Shown here in pieces: positions 6,919 through 14,097 of a stretch of DNA of 15,426 nucleotides (within the stretch, counting starts at the first letter, position 1; each line of letters starts with the position of its first letter). A program made the position numbers and the translations under genes. This stretch comes from Fimbriimonadales bacterium (GTDB lineage: Bacteria; Armatimonadota; Fimbriimonadia; Fimbriimonadales; Fimbriimonadaceae), in assembly GCA_026392145.1 (NCBI GenBank), contig JAPLCS010000243.1, positions 4,421 through 19,846 on the forward strand, in the 5' to 3' direction. Below the pieces are notes generated by a model. That model ran no database searches, was not told the DNA's origin, and worked only from the letters and a program-made list of their open reading frames with translations.

Positions 6919-6990
6919 ATGCCAACAGTAGAAAAATTGGAGCTTGACCGAGCAATGGCGCGACTTAAAGCCGCGCGGTCTGTCAAGTAA
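6919..6990 (+). CDS. Possible 23-aa epsilon-tail-like miniprotein
   Basis: The ORF begins MPTVEKLELDRAMARL and ends KAARSVK-stop. It closely matches the AtpC C-terminal helix (LELDRATARLKAARSAK) but has its own ATG. The 24 bases before the ATG are conserved with the left repeat, and the shared codons differ mostly at synonymous third positions. It is followed 17 bp later by its own terminator. No SD is visible. It could be a stand-alone copy of the regulatory epsilon helix, or an untranslated remnant of a third atpC-tail duplication. If translated, it would form one basic amphipathic helix. Confidence 0.35.
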   Translation: MPTVEKLELDRAMARLKAARSVK

Positions 6991-7007
6991 AGCATAACCT
7001 CTGAAAT

Positions 7008-7039
7008 AGTCCTCTGCGAAATTGCTGAGGGCTATTTTT
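7008..7039 (+). terminator. Third atpC-type terminator
   Basis: AGTCCTCTGC (7008-7017) pairs with GCTGAGGGCT (7024-7033), with one G-T pair and one mismatch, around a 6-nt loop. ATTTTT follows. The right arm and tail, GAGGGCTATTTTT, are identical to those of the atpDC terminator. Confidence 0.8.
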
Positions 7040-7057
7040 GTATCAATTATTTGAGAG

Positions 7058-7074
7058 AGCCCTCGATGAGGGCT
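7058..7074 (+). promoter_or_regulatory. Hairpin before the ADP-ribosylglycohydrolase start
   Basis: AGCCCTC-GAT-GAGGGCT is a perfect 7-bp stem with a 3-nt loop, 11 bp before the ATG at 7086. No T-run follows. The right arm contains GAGG, the only SD-like sequence nearby though somewhat distant (14 nt), so the stem could mask it. It may equally be a reduced relic of the terminator family. Confidence 0.45.
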
Positions 7075-7085
7075 TAAAGATTCCC

Positions 7086-8177
7086 ATGAATAGCTATTTT
7101 TCTCATCCACTAAGTCAGCAACAAGCTGAAGATAAAGCCGTAGGCTGCATATTAGGCGGTGCAATAGGGGACGCATTGGGAGGTCCGGTTGAGTTTTTGA
7201 GCTTAGATCAAATTCGTTCGAAGTACGGTCCCAATGGAATTCAGGAATTTGATGTTGCCTATGGAAAGGTGGGAGCGATTACCGATGACACTCAAATGAC
7301 ACTTTTTACGATAGAAGGGTTGATTCGGGCTAACGTACGAGGAACTTTAAGGGGAGTTTGCCATCCGCCCAGTGTTGTAGGTTATGCGTATCAAAGGTGG
7401 ATGAAAACACAGAGTGAGCCATACGCTAGTTTCAGCATTGATGAAAAGATGCCCGGTTGGTTGGTATTGCACAAGGAACTCCATCATCGCAGAGCTCCAG
7501 GTTTAACCTGCTTGTCTGCACTTCGACAGTGGAAAGAAAGTGAGGCAAACAATCAAAGCAAGGGATGTGGAACTGTGATGAGGTCAGCACCTTTTGCTTT
7601 CTTTTATGACCCTTGGAAGACAGCTTATGATTGTGCTGGAATCACTCATGGTCACGAAGAAGCGAAAGTATCTTCTGCCATTCTTGCACAGGCAATTTAT
7701 TACATTTTGGAATCGAACGGAGTGGAAAATGCATTCCACAAAGCGTGTGAGTTAGATACAACCAACTCTCTCTCAAGCCAGCTTGTAAGAACCGCTCTTG
7801 ATTTAGCTCATTCATCGGTTGATCAATATCGCGCTATTGAAAGTTTAGGACTTGGATGGGTTGCTGAGGAAGCCCTTGCCATTGGTGTGTACGCAGCGGT
7901 GAAAGCGGATAGAGATTATGAATGTGGTGTTCGTATTGCTGTGAATCATAGTGGAGACTCGGACAGCACAGGATCAATATGTGGAAACATTATGGGGGCT
8001 TTTCTTGGTGAGCGCGCATTACCGAGCCGATGGGTTCAACAAGTAGAACTTTCTGATGTTATCCGAGAAATCTCAGTTGACATGGTCACTAATTTTCCAC
8101 CTGATTCGGAAAATCATACGCCAGAAGAAACAAAGGCACTCACGGACGCATTCTGGGACAAATATCCTGGTTATTGA
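7086..8177 (+). CDS. ADP-ribosylglycohydrolase family protein (DraG/ARH-like)
   Basis: Family members are cytoplasmic, binuclear-magnesium enzymes that remove ADP-ribose from proteins (arginine in DraG and ARH1) or cleave related ADP-ribose compounds. From ATG 7086 (363 aa): the opening GCILGGAIGDALGGPVEF (20-37); the metal-binding TDDTQMT (66-72); GCGTVMRSAPFAF (160-172); THGHEEA (187-193); and the second metal cluster NHSGDSDSTGSICGNIMGAF (287-306). Length and motif order fit a complete enzyme. A TTG at 7038 would add 16 residues but lies inside the terminator T-tract, so it is rejected. No ADP-ribosyltransferase or nitrogenase gene is nearby, so the substrate cannot be inferred. It ends 14 bp from the convergent lon. 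Confidence 0.93.
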   Translation: MNSYFSHPLSQQQAEDKAVGCILGGAIGDALGGPVEFLSLDQIRSKYGPNGIQEFDVAYGKVGAITDDTQMTLFTIEGLIRANVRGTLRGVCHPPSVVGYAYQRWMKTQSEPYASFSIDEKMPGWLVLHKELHHRRAPGLTCLSALRQWKESEANNQSKGCGTVMRSAPFAFFYDPWKTAYDCAGITHGHEEAKVSSAILAQAIYYILESNGVENAFHKACELDTTNSLSSQLVRTALDLAHSSVDQYRAIESLGLGWVAEEALAIGVYAAVKADRDYECGVRIAVNHSGDSDSTGSICGNIMGAFLGERALPSRWVQQVELSDVIREISVDMVTNFPPDSENHTPEETKALTDAFWDKYPGY

Positions 8178-8191
8178 GCTTTGAAGTTTTC

Positions 8192-10636
8192 TTAATGGGC
8201 TGGGAACACGACTTTAAGTACTTCTGGTGCTAATTTCACAAAGTGTACAGTGAGTTTTTCTCTGACATTTTCAGGGACATCTTCTTCGTAATCTTTCTTG
8301 TTTCCTTCCGGGAGAATAAGCGTTGTTACTCCGGCTCGCTGAGCAGCAAGTACTTTTTCCTTGATTCCACCCACTGGGAGAACTTGACCAAGAAGGGTGA
8401 TTTCGCCTGTCATGGCAAGTTTAGGAAGAATCTTTTGATTCGTCATCAGACTCACAAGTGCGGTGAGCATGGTGATTCCAGCGCTTGGGCCGTCTTTGGG
8501 AACCGCTCCTGCCGGAACATGAACGTGAATCTCAGATTTTTCAAATGTGTCTGGGGAGATGCCTAGCGCTTTGGTGTTGGAGCGAAGATAGCTCATCGCA
8601 GCGGTCACGGATTCTTTCATCACGTCGCCAAGTTGACCTGTTACCGTCACAGTGCCTTTTCCTGGCATTTTTGTTGTTTCAATGAAAAGAACATCTCCGC
8701 CGACTGGTGTCCACGCTAGACCAATTGCGATTCCGGGAACGAGCTTTCGCTCAGAAATAGCATCATGAAGGTACCGAGGTGAGCCAAGATCCTCTTTTAT
8801 CGTTGCAGGCGTAACACCAAATTTTTCCTCACGCCCCATTGCAAATCGCATAGTGACTTTTCTGACCACTGATCCTACTTCACGCTCAAGATTTCGGACG
8901 CCAGCTTCTCTCGTGTAGTATCTGATGAGGTCCTTTAACGCAGGTTTTGAAATTGAAATCTGTTGTGAATTGAGGCCATGCTCTTCAATTTGTTTGGGTA
9001 CGAGGTGCCTTGCGGCAATTTCTACCTTTTCTTCTTCTGTATAGCCACCTAGCTCAATGATTTCCATGCGGTCTCTTAATGGAGCTGGAATTGTATCAAG
9101 TCGATTCGCGGTAGCAATGAAAAAGACTTTTGATAGATCGAATGGGGTGTCAAGGTAATGATCTCTGAAGGTTGAATTTTGTTCCGGATCAAGGACCTCG
9201 AGAAGTGCGGAGGATGGATCACCTCGGTGGTCGCTTCCAAGTTTATCAATCTCATCCAATACCATGACAGGGTTGTTGGTACCTGCTCGTCTAATGGATT
9301 GAATGATTTGTCCTGGCATGGCGCCGATGTAGGTTCTTCGGTGGCCTCTTACCTCGGCTTCATCTCTCATGCCCCCTAGTGACAATCTGGTGTAGTTGCG
9401 TCCCATTGCTGTGGCAATAGATTTACCAAGTGAAGTTTTTCCCACGCCTGGAGGGCCGACAAAGCATAGAATCGGTTGCTTAATCGCGCCTTTTTTAACA
9501 ATGCGAACTGCGAGGAATTCAAGAATTCTCTCTTTAATCTTTTCAAGTCCAAAGTGATCGTTGTCTAGAACTTTCTTCGTTTTCTTGAGGTCAAGCACAT
9601 CCTTTGTTTCTTTGTTCCAAGGAAGCGCAATAATAGTTTCGACGTAGTTTCTGGCTACGGCATATTCGGGAGAAGATGGATTCATTCTTCTCAGCCTGTC
9701 AATTTCTCTTCGAACATCTTTTAGGGTGACCTCTGGAAGATTCGCATTATCAACTTGTTCGATAAGTTCATACAAGTCGTCACCTCGTTCATCGGATTCT
9801 CCTAATTCTCTTTGAATTGCCTTAAGTTGTTCGCGAAGATAGTATTCACGTTGACTTTTACTCAGTTCGGTATTTACTTCGTGGTGTACTTTGCTTGTGA
9901 GTTCAAGCACTCTGACTTCCTTTGCAAGGATTTCGAGAAGCAGTTTGAGGCGAGGTTCCAATTCTCTTTCTTCAAGAATCCGTTGCTTGTCTTCGACACT
10001 GATTGACATGTGAGCGGCGATGAGATCTGCCATCACATTGGATTCGTTCACCGCTTTAGTCAGCGATTTAAGTTCATCTGGCATGCCTGGTGACAGGCGA
10101 ATTGCCTGTTCAAAAATAGAGGCAACGGTTCTCCTCAGCGCTTCAATTTCTTCTTCGGTTCCGGGGACCATTTGTGGCTCATCGATTACTTCGATTTTTG
10201 CCTTCATGTATGGTGAGGACTCGATGGGTTCAAGAATCTTGAATCTTTGGACGCCTTGTACGATGAGCCGAACTGCATCGGGAAGTTTAACCAAGGTGCG
10301 GATTATGACCGCACAACCATAACCGTAAATTCCATCGAACCCTGGCTCATTGCTGTAAGGATCACGCTGAGTTACCACACCCACGACCCTATTATTGGAA
10401 CTCACAGCCTCGTCAATAAGTTGAATACTGGACTCCCTAGACACACTGAGAGGGGCAATTAACATCGGGAAAATGACATTTTCTCTCAATGGAAGAATGC
10501 TGATCTCATCTGGAACAATTGGTTTTTTTTCATCATCATTGGCTGCCAATTCCGCAACCAAGGCTTCCATCACAACATTGGTTGCGATTTCGGATTCAGT
10601 GAGTTCTTCGTCTATGGGGAGTTTTATTTCAGACAT
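8192..10636 (-). CDS. lon: ATP-dependent protease Lon
   Basis: Lon is a cytoplasmic AAA+ serine protease that degrades misfolded and regulatory proteins. From ATG 10636 (814 aa): N-terminal substrate-binding LON domain beginning about residue 44 with ISILPLRENVIFPMLIAPL; central coiled region with SQREYYLREQLKAIQRELG; Walker A GPPGVGKT (394-401); Walker B VMVLDEID (457-464); and the C-terminal protease with the Ser718 motif PKDGPSAG and Lys761 in GGIKEKVLAA, spaced 43 residues apart as in E. coli Lon. An upstream GTG/TTG-type extension of 19 residues (to 10693) lies inside hsp20 and lacks family similarity. The ATG overlaps the hsp20 stop (ATGTCTGA), so translation is probably coupled. No separate promoter is visible. 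Confidence 0.97.
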   Translation of the reverse strand: MSEIKLPIDEELTESEIATNVVMEALVAELAANDDEKKPIVPDEISILPLRENVIFPMLIAPLSVSRESSIQLIDEAVSSNNRVVGVVTQRDPYSNEPGFDGIYGYGCAVIIRTLVKLPDAVRLIVQGVQRFKILEPIESSPYMKAKIEVIDEPQMVPGTEEEIEALRRTVASIFEQAIRLSPGMPDELKSLTKAVNESNVMADLIAAHMSISVEDKQRILEERELEPRLKLLLEILAKEVRVLELTSKVHHEVNTELSKSQREYYLREQLKAIQRELGESDERGDDLYELIEQVDNANLPEVTLKDVRREIDRLRRMNPSSPEYAVARNYVETIIALPWNKETKDVLDLKKTKKVLDNDHFGLEKIKERILEFLAVRIVKKGAIKQPILCFVGPPGVGKTSLGKSIATAMGRNYTRLSLGGMRDEAEVRGHRRTYIGAMPGQIIQSIRRAGTNNPVMVLDEIDKLGSDHRGDPSSALLEVLDPEQNSTFRDHYLDTPFDLSKVFFIATANRLDTIPAPLRDRMEIIELGGYTEEEKVEIAARHLVPKQIEEHGLNSQQISISKPALKDLIRYYTREAGVRNLEREVGSVVRKVTMRFAMGREEKFGVTPATIKEDLGSPRYLHDAISERKLVPGIAIGLAWTPVGGDVLFIETTKMPGKGTVTVTGQLGDVMKESVTAAMSYLRSNTKALGISPDTFEKSEIHVHVPAGAVPKDGPSAGITMLTALVSLMTNQKILPKLAMTGEITLLGQVLPVGGIKEKVLAAQRAGVTTLILPEGNKKDYEEDVPENVREKLTVHFVKLAPEVLKVVFPAH

Positions 10637-11090
10637 CTTTGTTTTCAATCGTGATAGTTTTGGGTTCGGTCGCTGGCTTTGGAATGAGCACAATTAGGAG
10701 ACCATGTCGAAAGTGTGCCCTAATGTTAGCGGCATCAATCGGAATATTTGGGAGCCTAATTGATCTTCTAAAATCACCATACAAAATTTCTAGTTGATAT
10801 ACTCCTACGACGTTTTCTTCGGAGCCTTGGTTCTCTTCACGATGACCTCGAAGTGAAATTGTATTTTTTTGAGCATCGTAGGAAAGTTCAATTGCATCTG
10901 AAGGGACGCCTGGGAGTTCGGCCTTGAGTACGAGACGACTGGTTTCTTCAATCAGGTCAATCTTGGGCTCCCAGGATTGTGAGTTCGCTACTTTTGGACG
11001 TAGCGATGTGAATTCCTCAGAAACGAATTCTTGGTAGAGAACTCTCAGTTCGTCACTTCCTAACCAGAAGAAATCTATTTTCTTTCCCAC
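10629..11090 (-). CDS. Small heat shock protein, Hsp20/alpha-crystallin family
   Basis: Hsp20 proteins are ATP-independent holdases that keep unfolded proteins soluble in the cytoplasm. The 153-residue protein has the alpha-crystallin domain from about residue 41 (WEPKIDLIEETSRLVLKAELPG) through YGDFRRSIRLPNIPIDAANI and GLLIVLIPK (about 130-138), and a C-terminal I-x-I motif TITI used in oligomer assembly. The start is GTG (11090); no in-frame ATG exists upstream of the domain and no clear SD is present. The gene sits 21 bp after the MFS gene and overlaps lon by 8 bp, giving a transporter-chaperone-protease run. I see no CIRCE-type repeat (TTAGCACTC...GAGTGCTAA) upstream. Confidence 0.93.
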   Translation of the reverse strand: MGKKIDFFWLGSDELRVLYQEFVSEEFTSLRPKVANSQSWEPKIDLIEETSRLVLKAELPGVPSDAIELSYDAQKNTISLRGHREENQGSEENVVGVYQLEILYGDFRRSIRLPNIPIDAANIRAHFRHGLLIVLIPKPATEPKTITIENKDV

Positions 11091-11111
11091 TCTGTTTTGT
11101 TGGCCTCTGTA

Positions 11112-12374
11112 TTATTGTGACTCTAGACGGAGCGGATTTGTCCAAGCCCACACGGAAAGTAGCACGGTAATCATTCCGGCAAGTTGCATTGCAAAGGCTA
11201 ATCCATGAGATTCCGCTACATAGCCAAAAGCTAACGTACCAATCGGACCTACTCCATTAAGCGCCCAAATATGCATGCTTACCACTCGACCTCTCAGGCG
11301 TTCGGGGGCAATCATTTGGAAGAGGGAATTACAAGTGTTAAAAATAGTCACACCGCTCATTCCGAGAAGGATAAGAATCGGAGTTGCTACCAACAACGAA
11401 TGTGTAAACGCGAGTAATACGAGGCTGATTCCCATGACTGACACCGCAGACCTGATGAGTTTTCCCTTTACGTGTCGGTCTGAAGTTTTGGTTGTCACAA
11501 CTAGTGCAAGGATTGCGCCTATGCCAATTGCGGTGTATACATGACCAAGCCCATCTTTGTTGACATGGAGAATGTCCTTGGCGATTGCTGGAATTTGGGC
11601 GAGGTAGAAAAGGCTGAAAAGTGAAATTGAAATTTCTAAAATGAGGAGCATTCTCAGGCGTGGCTCTCTCCACGTGTAGCGGAAACCTTCGATAATGAGG
11701 TCAACCATCCCTTCATCACTTCGCTGTTTTGCCGTGAGGTCTGCTCGGATGGCTAATCCAGCAAAGATGAGAGCAAAGAACGATAGGCCATTGACCCAGT
11801 AGCATGATTCAACGCCAATCTTGGCCAGAAGTAGTCCACCAATTGCGGGTCCTACTACTCGTGCGAGATTAAACGTGAGTCCCTGGAATGGAATTGCAAC
11901 TGGTAGATCTTCGATTGGAACTGTTGAACTGATAATTGATTGTCGAGCGGGCATTTCGAGGCAAGATACGATTCCATTCAGCAATGCTACTAAGAGTAGA
12001 TATTCAAGTTTCAGCAGTTTGAGTGTTGCCAAAACTGCAATTAGAATTGCCGATGCCGCAAAGAAAACTTGCGTCCACACAAGCAACTTTTTCTTGTTCA
12101 TGGTGTCAACAAAACTTCCGGCAATTGGGCCGAGAAATGTAACTGGAATGGACGTACAAAAGGAGACCAGTGCTAACTTTTCTTTGCTTCCAGTGAGTTC
12201 ATAAACCAAGTAGCCCTGGCCCACGTTTTGGATCCAACTGCCAATAAATGAGCAAAATGCCCCAATCCAGAGCAATCTGAAGTCGCGGTGCCTAAACACT
12301 CGATGGAATTTTGAATCGGTGCCTATGAGAGAGTTTCGAATCTGAGTCAAGTTTATGCTCAATATTCGAAACAT
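11112..12374 (-). CDS. MFS transporter, EntS/MFS_3-like
   Basis: The 420-residue integral membrane protein has about 11-12 hydrophobic segments and the MFS_3 (enterobactin-exporter-like) pattern. RVFRHRDFRLLWIGAF leads into TM1, and the loop between TM2 and TM3 reads GSFVDTMNKKKLLVWTQ, a variant of the MFS GxxxDRxxRR motif. NGIVSCLEMPARQSIISS is the region typical of this group, and APERLRGRVVSMH occurs in the second half. Substrate unknown; relatives export siderophores or drugs. ATG 12374 is preferred over the TTG two codons upstream. The candidate -10 (TATACT) ends only 6 bp before it, so the mRNA may be leaderless. Divergent from the glycosyltransferase gene and followed by hsp20 and lon. 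Confidence 0.92.
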   Translation of the reverse strand: MFRILSINLTQIRNSLIGTDSKFHRVFRHRDFRLLWIGAFCSFIGSWIQNVGQGYLVYELTGSKEKLALVSFCTSIPVTFLGPIAGSFVDTMNKKKLLVWTQVFFAASAILIAVLATLKLLKLEYLLLVALLNGIVSCLEMPARQSIISSTVPIEDLPVAIPFQGLTFNLARVVGPAIGGLLLAKIGVESCYWVNGLSFFALIFAGLAIRADLTAKQRSDEGMVDLIIEGFRYTWREPRLRMLLILEISISLFSLFYLAQIPAIAKDILHVNKDGLGHVYTAIGIGAILALVVTTKTSDRHVKGKLIRSAVSVMGISLVLLAFTHSLLVATPILILLGMSGVTIFNTCNSLFQMIAPERLRGRVVSMHIWALNGVGPIGTLAFGYVAESHGLAFAMQLAGMITVLLSVWAWTNPLRLESQ

Positions 12375-12380
12375 ACTCAA

Positions 12381-12427
12381 AGTATAAACGTTCAGGTTTG
12401 TGTGAAGTAGCCGATAAATAGTATTAT
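12381..12427. promoter_or_regulatory. Divergent promoter region, MFS gene and glycosyltransferase
   Basis: Plus strand: TTGTGT (12398-12403), an 18-bp spacer and TATTAT (12422-12427), about 30 bp before the glycosyltransferase GTG. Minus strand: TATACT (12386-12381) just before the MFS ATG, with only weak -35 candidates (TACTTC at 17 bp, or TTCACA at 14 bp). The two promoters would overlap. Confidence 0.45.
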
Positions 12428-12457
12428 CTGTAATGAAGGTTCAGTAAAAGGAACGTC

Positions 12458-13555
12458 GTGGGTCAACAAGAAAATTATAGGGTTTTGCAACTGTGCTCAA
12501 GTAGTGCAGTGAGCGGTGCTGAACGTCATGTTTTCAACCTTTCCACGATCCTTCGACAGCGAGGGCATTTTGTTCAAGGCGTAACTCCTTTGTCTGGATG
12601 GTTACCCAATGCTTATTTGGTTGAAGAAATTCCTAACCACTCTATGGGAATGCGCGGTGCTGGTTGGTGGCGCACTGTGGGTTACTGCATGAAGCAGGTG
12701 CGATTGAACAAACTGAATGTGATTCACACTCACCTAACACGTGCTGCTTATATTGGCAATATGGTTGGTACCTTAACGCGAACTCCAATCGTTACGAGTG
12801 TTCACATTGCAAATCACGACAAAATTTACCGTAGGCTTGCCAAACGAAATAATAAACTGGTTGCGGTAAGCGACTTTGTGCGGGGCACCTTGCACGGTCG
12901 AGGGGTACCTGATCGTTATATTGAGACGGTTTACAACGGTACTGACCTGTTGGATTATGCCTATGCCGATCCGCTCATCACAAAGCGTGCCTTGGGTATC
13001 CAGTCCGATCATCAAGTAATTGGCATTGTTGGGCGAGTGTGTCGTGAAAAGGGACATTTGGAAATGGTGCGAGCGATGAAGTCCATCGTCAAGGATAATC
13101 CGAATACACAGCTCATGTTTGTTGGTCGTTTGATTGAGCAGTTTGCCGAAGAGTTGAAGGATGAAATTCGGGCAAATGAGTTAGATGACAAAATCACTAT
13201 GACCGGTGAGAGACATGATATCTCGGCACTTTTAGACTCAATGTCGGTTTCGGTGATGCCTTCCTATATTGAAACTTTTGGAATTGCTGCACTCGAAGCC
13301 ATGGCGAGAGGTAAACCAGTCGTCGCCACTCGGGTTGGGGGGCTCCCTGAGGTTGTGAGGGATCAGCAAACAGGCATCTTGGTGGATTTGCAAGTTGATG
13401 AAATTGCGGGAGCGGTCAGTTACCTGCTTAACAATGAGACGATTCGAAATGAAATGGGTGCTCGTGGCAAGCAAATGGTAGCCGATCACTTTACCAATGA
13501 GCGGATGGTCGATAAATTTGAAAGTGTTTACTCCCGATGCGTCTCAGGAGCATGA
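12458..13555 (+). CDS. Glycosyltransferase family 4
   Basis: GT4 enzymes are retaining, GT-B fold transferases that use nucleotide sugars, often for cell-surface glycans or glycolipids. The 365-residue protein starts with RVLQLCSSSAVSGAERHVFN (8-27), the N-terminal Rossmann half. VIHTHLTRAAYIGN (88-101) and TSVHIANH are typical acceptor-side elements. The C-terminal half has VGRVCREKGH (191-200) and the EX7E motif in PSYIETFGIAALEAMARGKP (268-287; Glu272 and Glu280), then VGGLPEVV and TGILVD. The GTG start is backed by AAAGGA about six bases upstream. No signal peptide. No other sugar genes are nearby, so donor and acceptor are unknown. Confidence 0.94.
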   Translation: MGQQENYRVLQLCSSSAVSGAERHVFNLSTILRQRGHFVQGVTPLSGWLPNAYLVEEIPNHSMGMRGAGWWRTVGYCMKQVRLNKLNVIHTHLTRAAYIGNMVGTLTRTPIVTSVHIANHDKIYRRLAKRNNKLVAVSDFVRGTLHGRGVPDRYIETVYNGTDLLDYAYADPLITKRALGIQSDHQVIGIVGRVCREKGHLEMVRAMKSIVKDNPNTQLMFVGRLIEQFAEELKDEIRANELDDKITMTGERHDISALLDSMSVSVMPSYIETFGIAALEAMARGKPVVATRVGGLPEVVRDQQTGILVDLQVDEIAGAVSYLLNNETIRNEMGARGKQMVADHFTNERMVDKFESVYSRCVSGA

Positions 13556-13595
13556 GGGGAAGTTTGAGCATAGAAACCTATGGGAGGCTGTAAAA

Positions 13596-13982
13596 GTGGA
13601 AAACAAAGTTGAACAGTGGAGTCTCTTTTACGATGGCGGATGCAATTTATGTCACTCCACTCAGTTGCGTTTAGAGAAGTGGGCAAAGAAGCATTCTCAA
13701 CCAATGAAGGTCGATATTCTTCAATGCGATGAAGCCATTCAAAAGGGCTACTCCTTGGAGGGAATGGTGCTTGAAGTTGACGGCAAACCGTTAAAAGGTT
13801 ATGAAGCTTGGTTGCACTCAATGAAAGTTGCACCTTGGGGTCTTCGATGGATCCACGCCCTTCGAAACATCTCAGCCTTTCGATTTTTAGCTCGAACTGG
13901 ATATCAAATTGTTGCTAAATACCGAATCAAATGGTTTGGGTCTCGTACTTGCTCGATTCCATCGCAAAAATCCGTGTCATAA
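13596..13982 (+). CDS. DCC-family (DUF393) thiol-disulfide oxidoreductase-like protein
   Basis: The 128-residue protein carries the family signature near its N-terminus: WSLFYDGGCNLCHSTQLRLE with a C-x-x-C pair (Cys16, Cys19). The family has a thioredoxin-like character, and its reactions are mostly not established. The GTG start at 13596 is chosen because GGGAGG (13582-13587) lies eight bases upstream and the length fits the family. The ATG at 13497 would overlap the glycosyltransferase by 59 bp and add 33 non-family residues. The C-terminal part is basic and hydrophobic (WIHALRNISAFRFLARTGYQ), as is usual for the family. It lies 40 bp after the glycosyltransferase gene, probably in the same transcript. 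Confidence 0.88.
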   Translation: MENKVEQWSLFYDGGCNLCHSTQLRLEKWAKKHSQPMKVDILQCDEAIQKGYSLEGMVLEVDGKPLKGYEAWLHSMKVAPWGLRWIHALRNISAFRFLARTGYQIVAKYRIKWFGSRTCSIPSQKSVS

Positions 13983-13998
13983 TTATTCTGTCGAATTA

Positions 13999-14075
13999 GG
14001 TGCCGTGCCCAAGTGGCCTAAGGGGTCGGTCTGCAAAACCGTTATTCGGCGGTTCGAATCCGCCCGGCACCTCCA
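13999..14075 (+). tRNA. tRNA-Cys (anticodon GCA)
   Basis: Acceptor stem GGTGCCG (13999-14005) pairs with CGGCACC (14065-14071), followed by discriminator T and an encoded CCA (14073-14075). The anticodon loop CTGCAAA has GCA at 14033-14035 on a TCGGT/ACCGT stem whose outermost pair is a T-T mismatch. The T arm is GGCGG-TTCGAAT-CCGCC. The D arm has CCC/GGG. A T6 run (14078-14083) follows directly and may help end transcription. Confidence 0.96.
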
Positions 14076-14097
14076 AATTTTTTGACACAGCTCAACT

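Larger units (their letters stand above)
6742..6955 (+). repeat. Right direct repeat (atpC-tail copy, terminator, leader, ORF start)
   Basis: This is the counterpart of 3867-4085. It starts within about 15 bp of the end of the 351-aa gene and contains a degenerate atpC 3' end, a stop codon with matching flanks (GCTAAGTAAC against GCAAAGTAAC), a terminator hairpin, the conserved TCAGGCAAATTTGATCTG leader and the MPTVEKLEL ORF start. It occupies most of the 357-bp gap between the 351-aa gene and the ADP-ribosylglycohydrolase gene. Limits are approximate. Confidence 0.8.

Noticed and set aside
6735..6995. Minus-strand 86-codon ORF across the right repeat
   Set aside because: It runs antisense through a terminator and the conserved plus-strand repeat, with no domain, SD or promoter. 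It is a chance frame.
7038..7085. Upstream TTG start for the ADP-ribosylglycohydrolase
   Set aside because: The codon lies inside the T-tract of the 7008 terminator, the added residues precede the family's N-terminus, and the hairpin 7058-7074 falls in between. ATG 7086 is better.
10637..10693. 19-residue N-terminal extension of Lon
   Set aside because: It lies inside hsp20 and is not family-like. The ATG overlapping the hsp20 stop gives a normal Lon start.
13497..13595. ATG 13497 start for the DCC-family protein
   Set aside because: It overlaps the glycosyltransferase end and adds non-family sequence, while GTG 13596 has a GGGAGG SD eight bases upstream.
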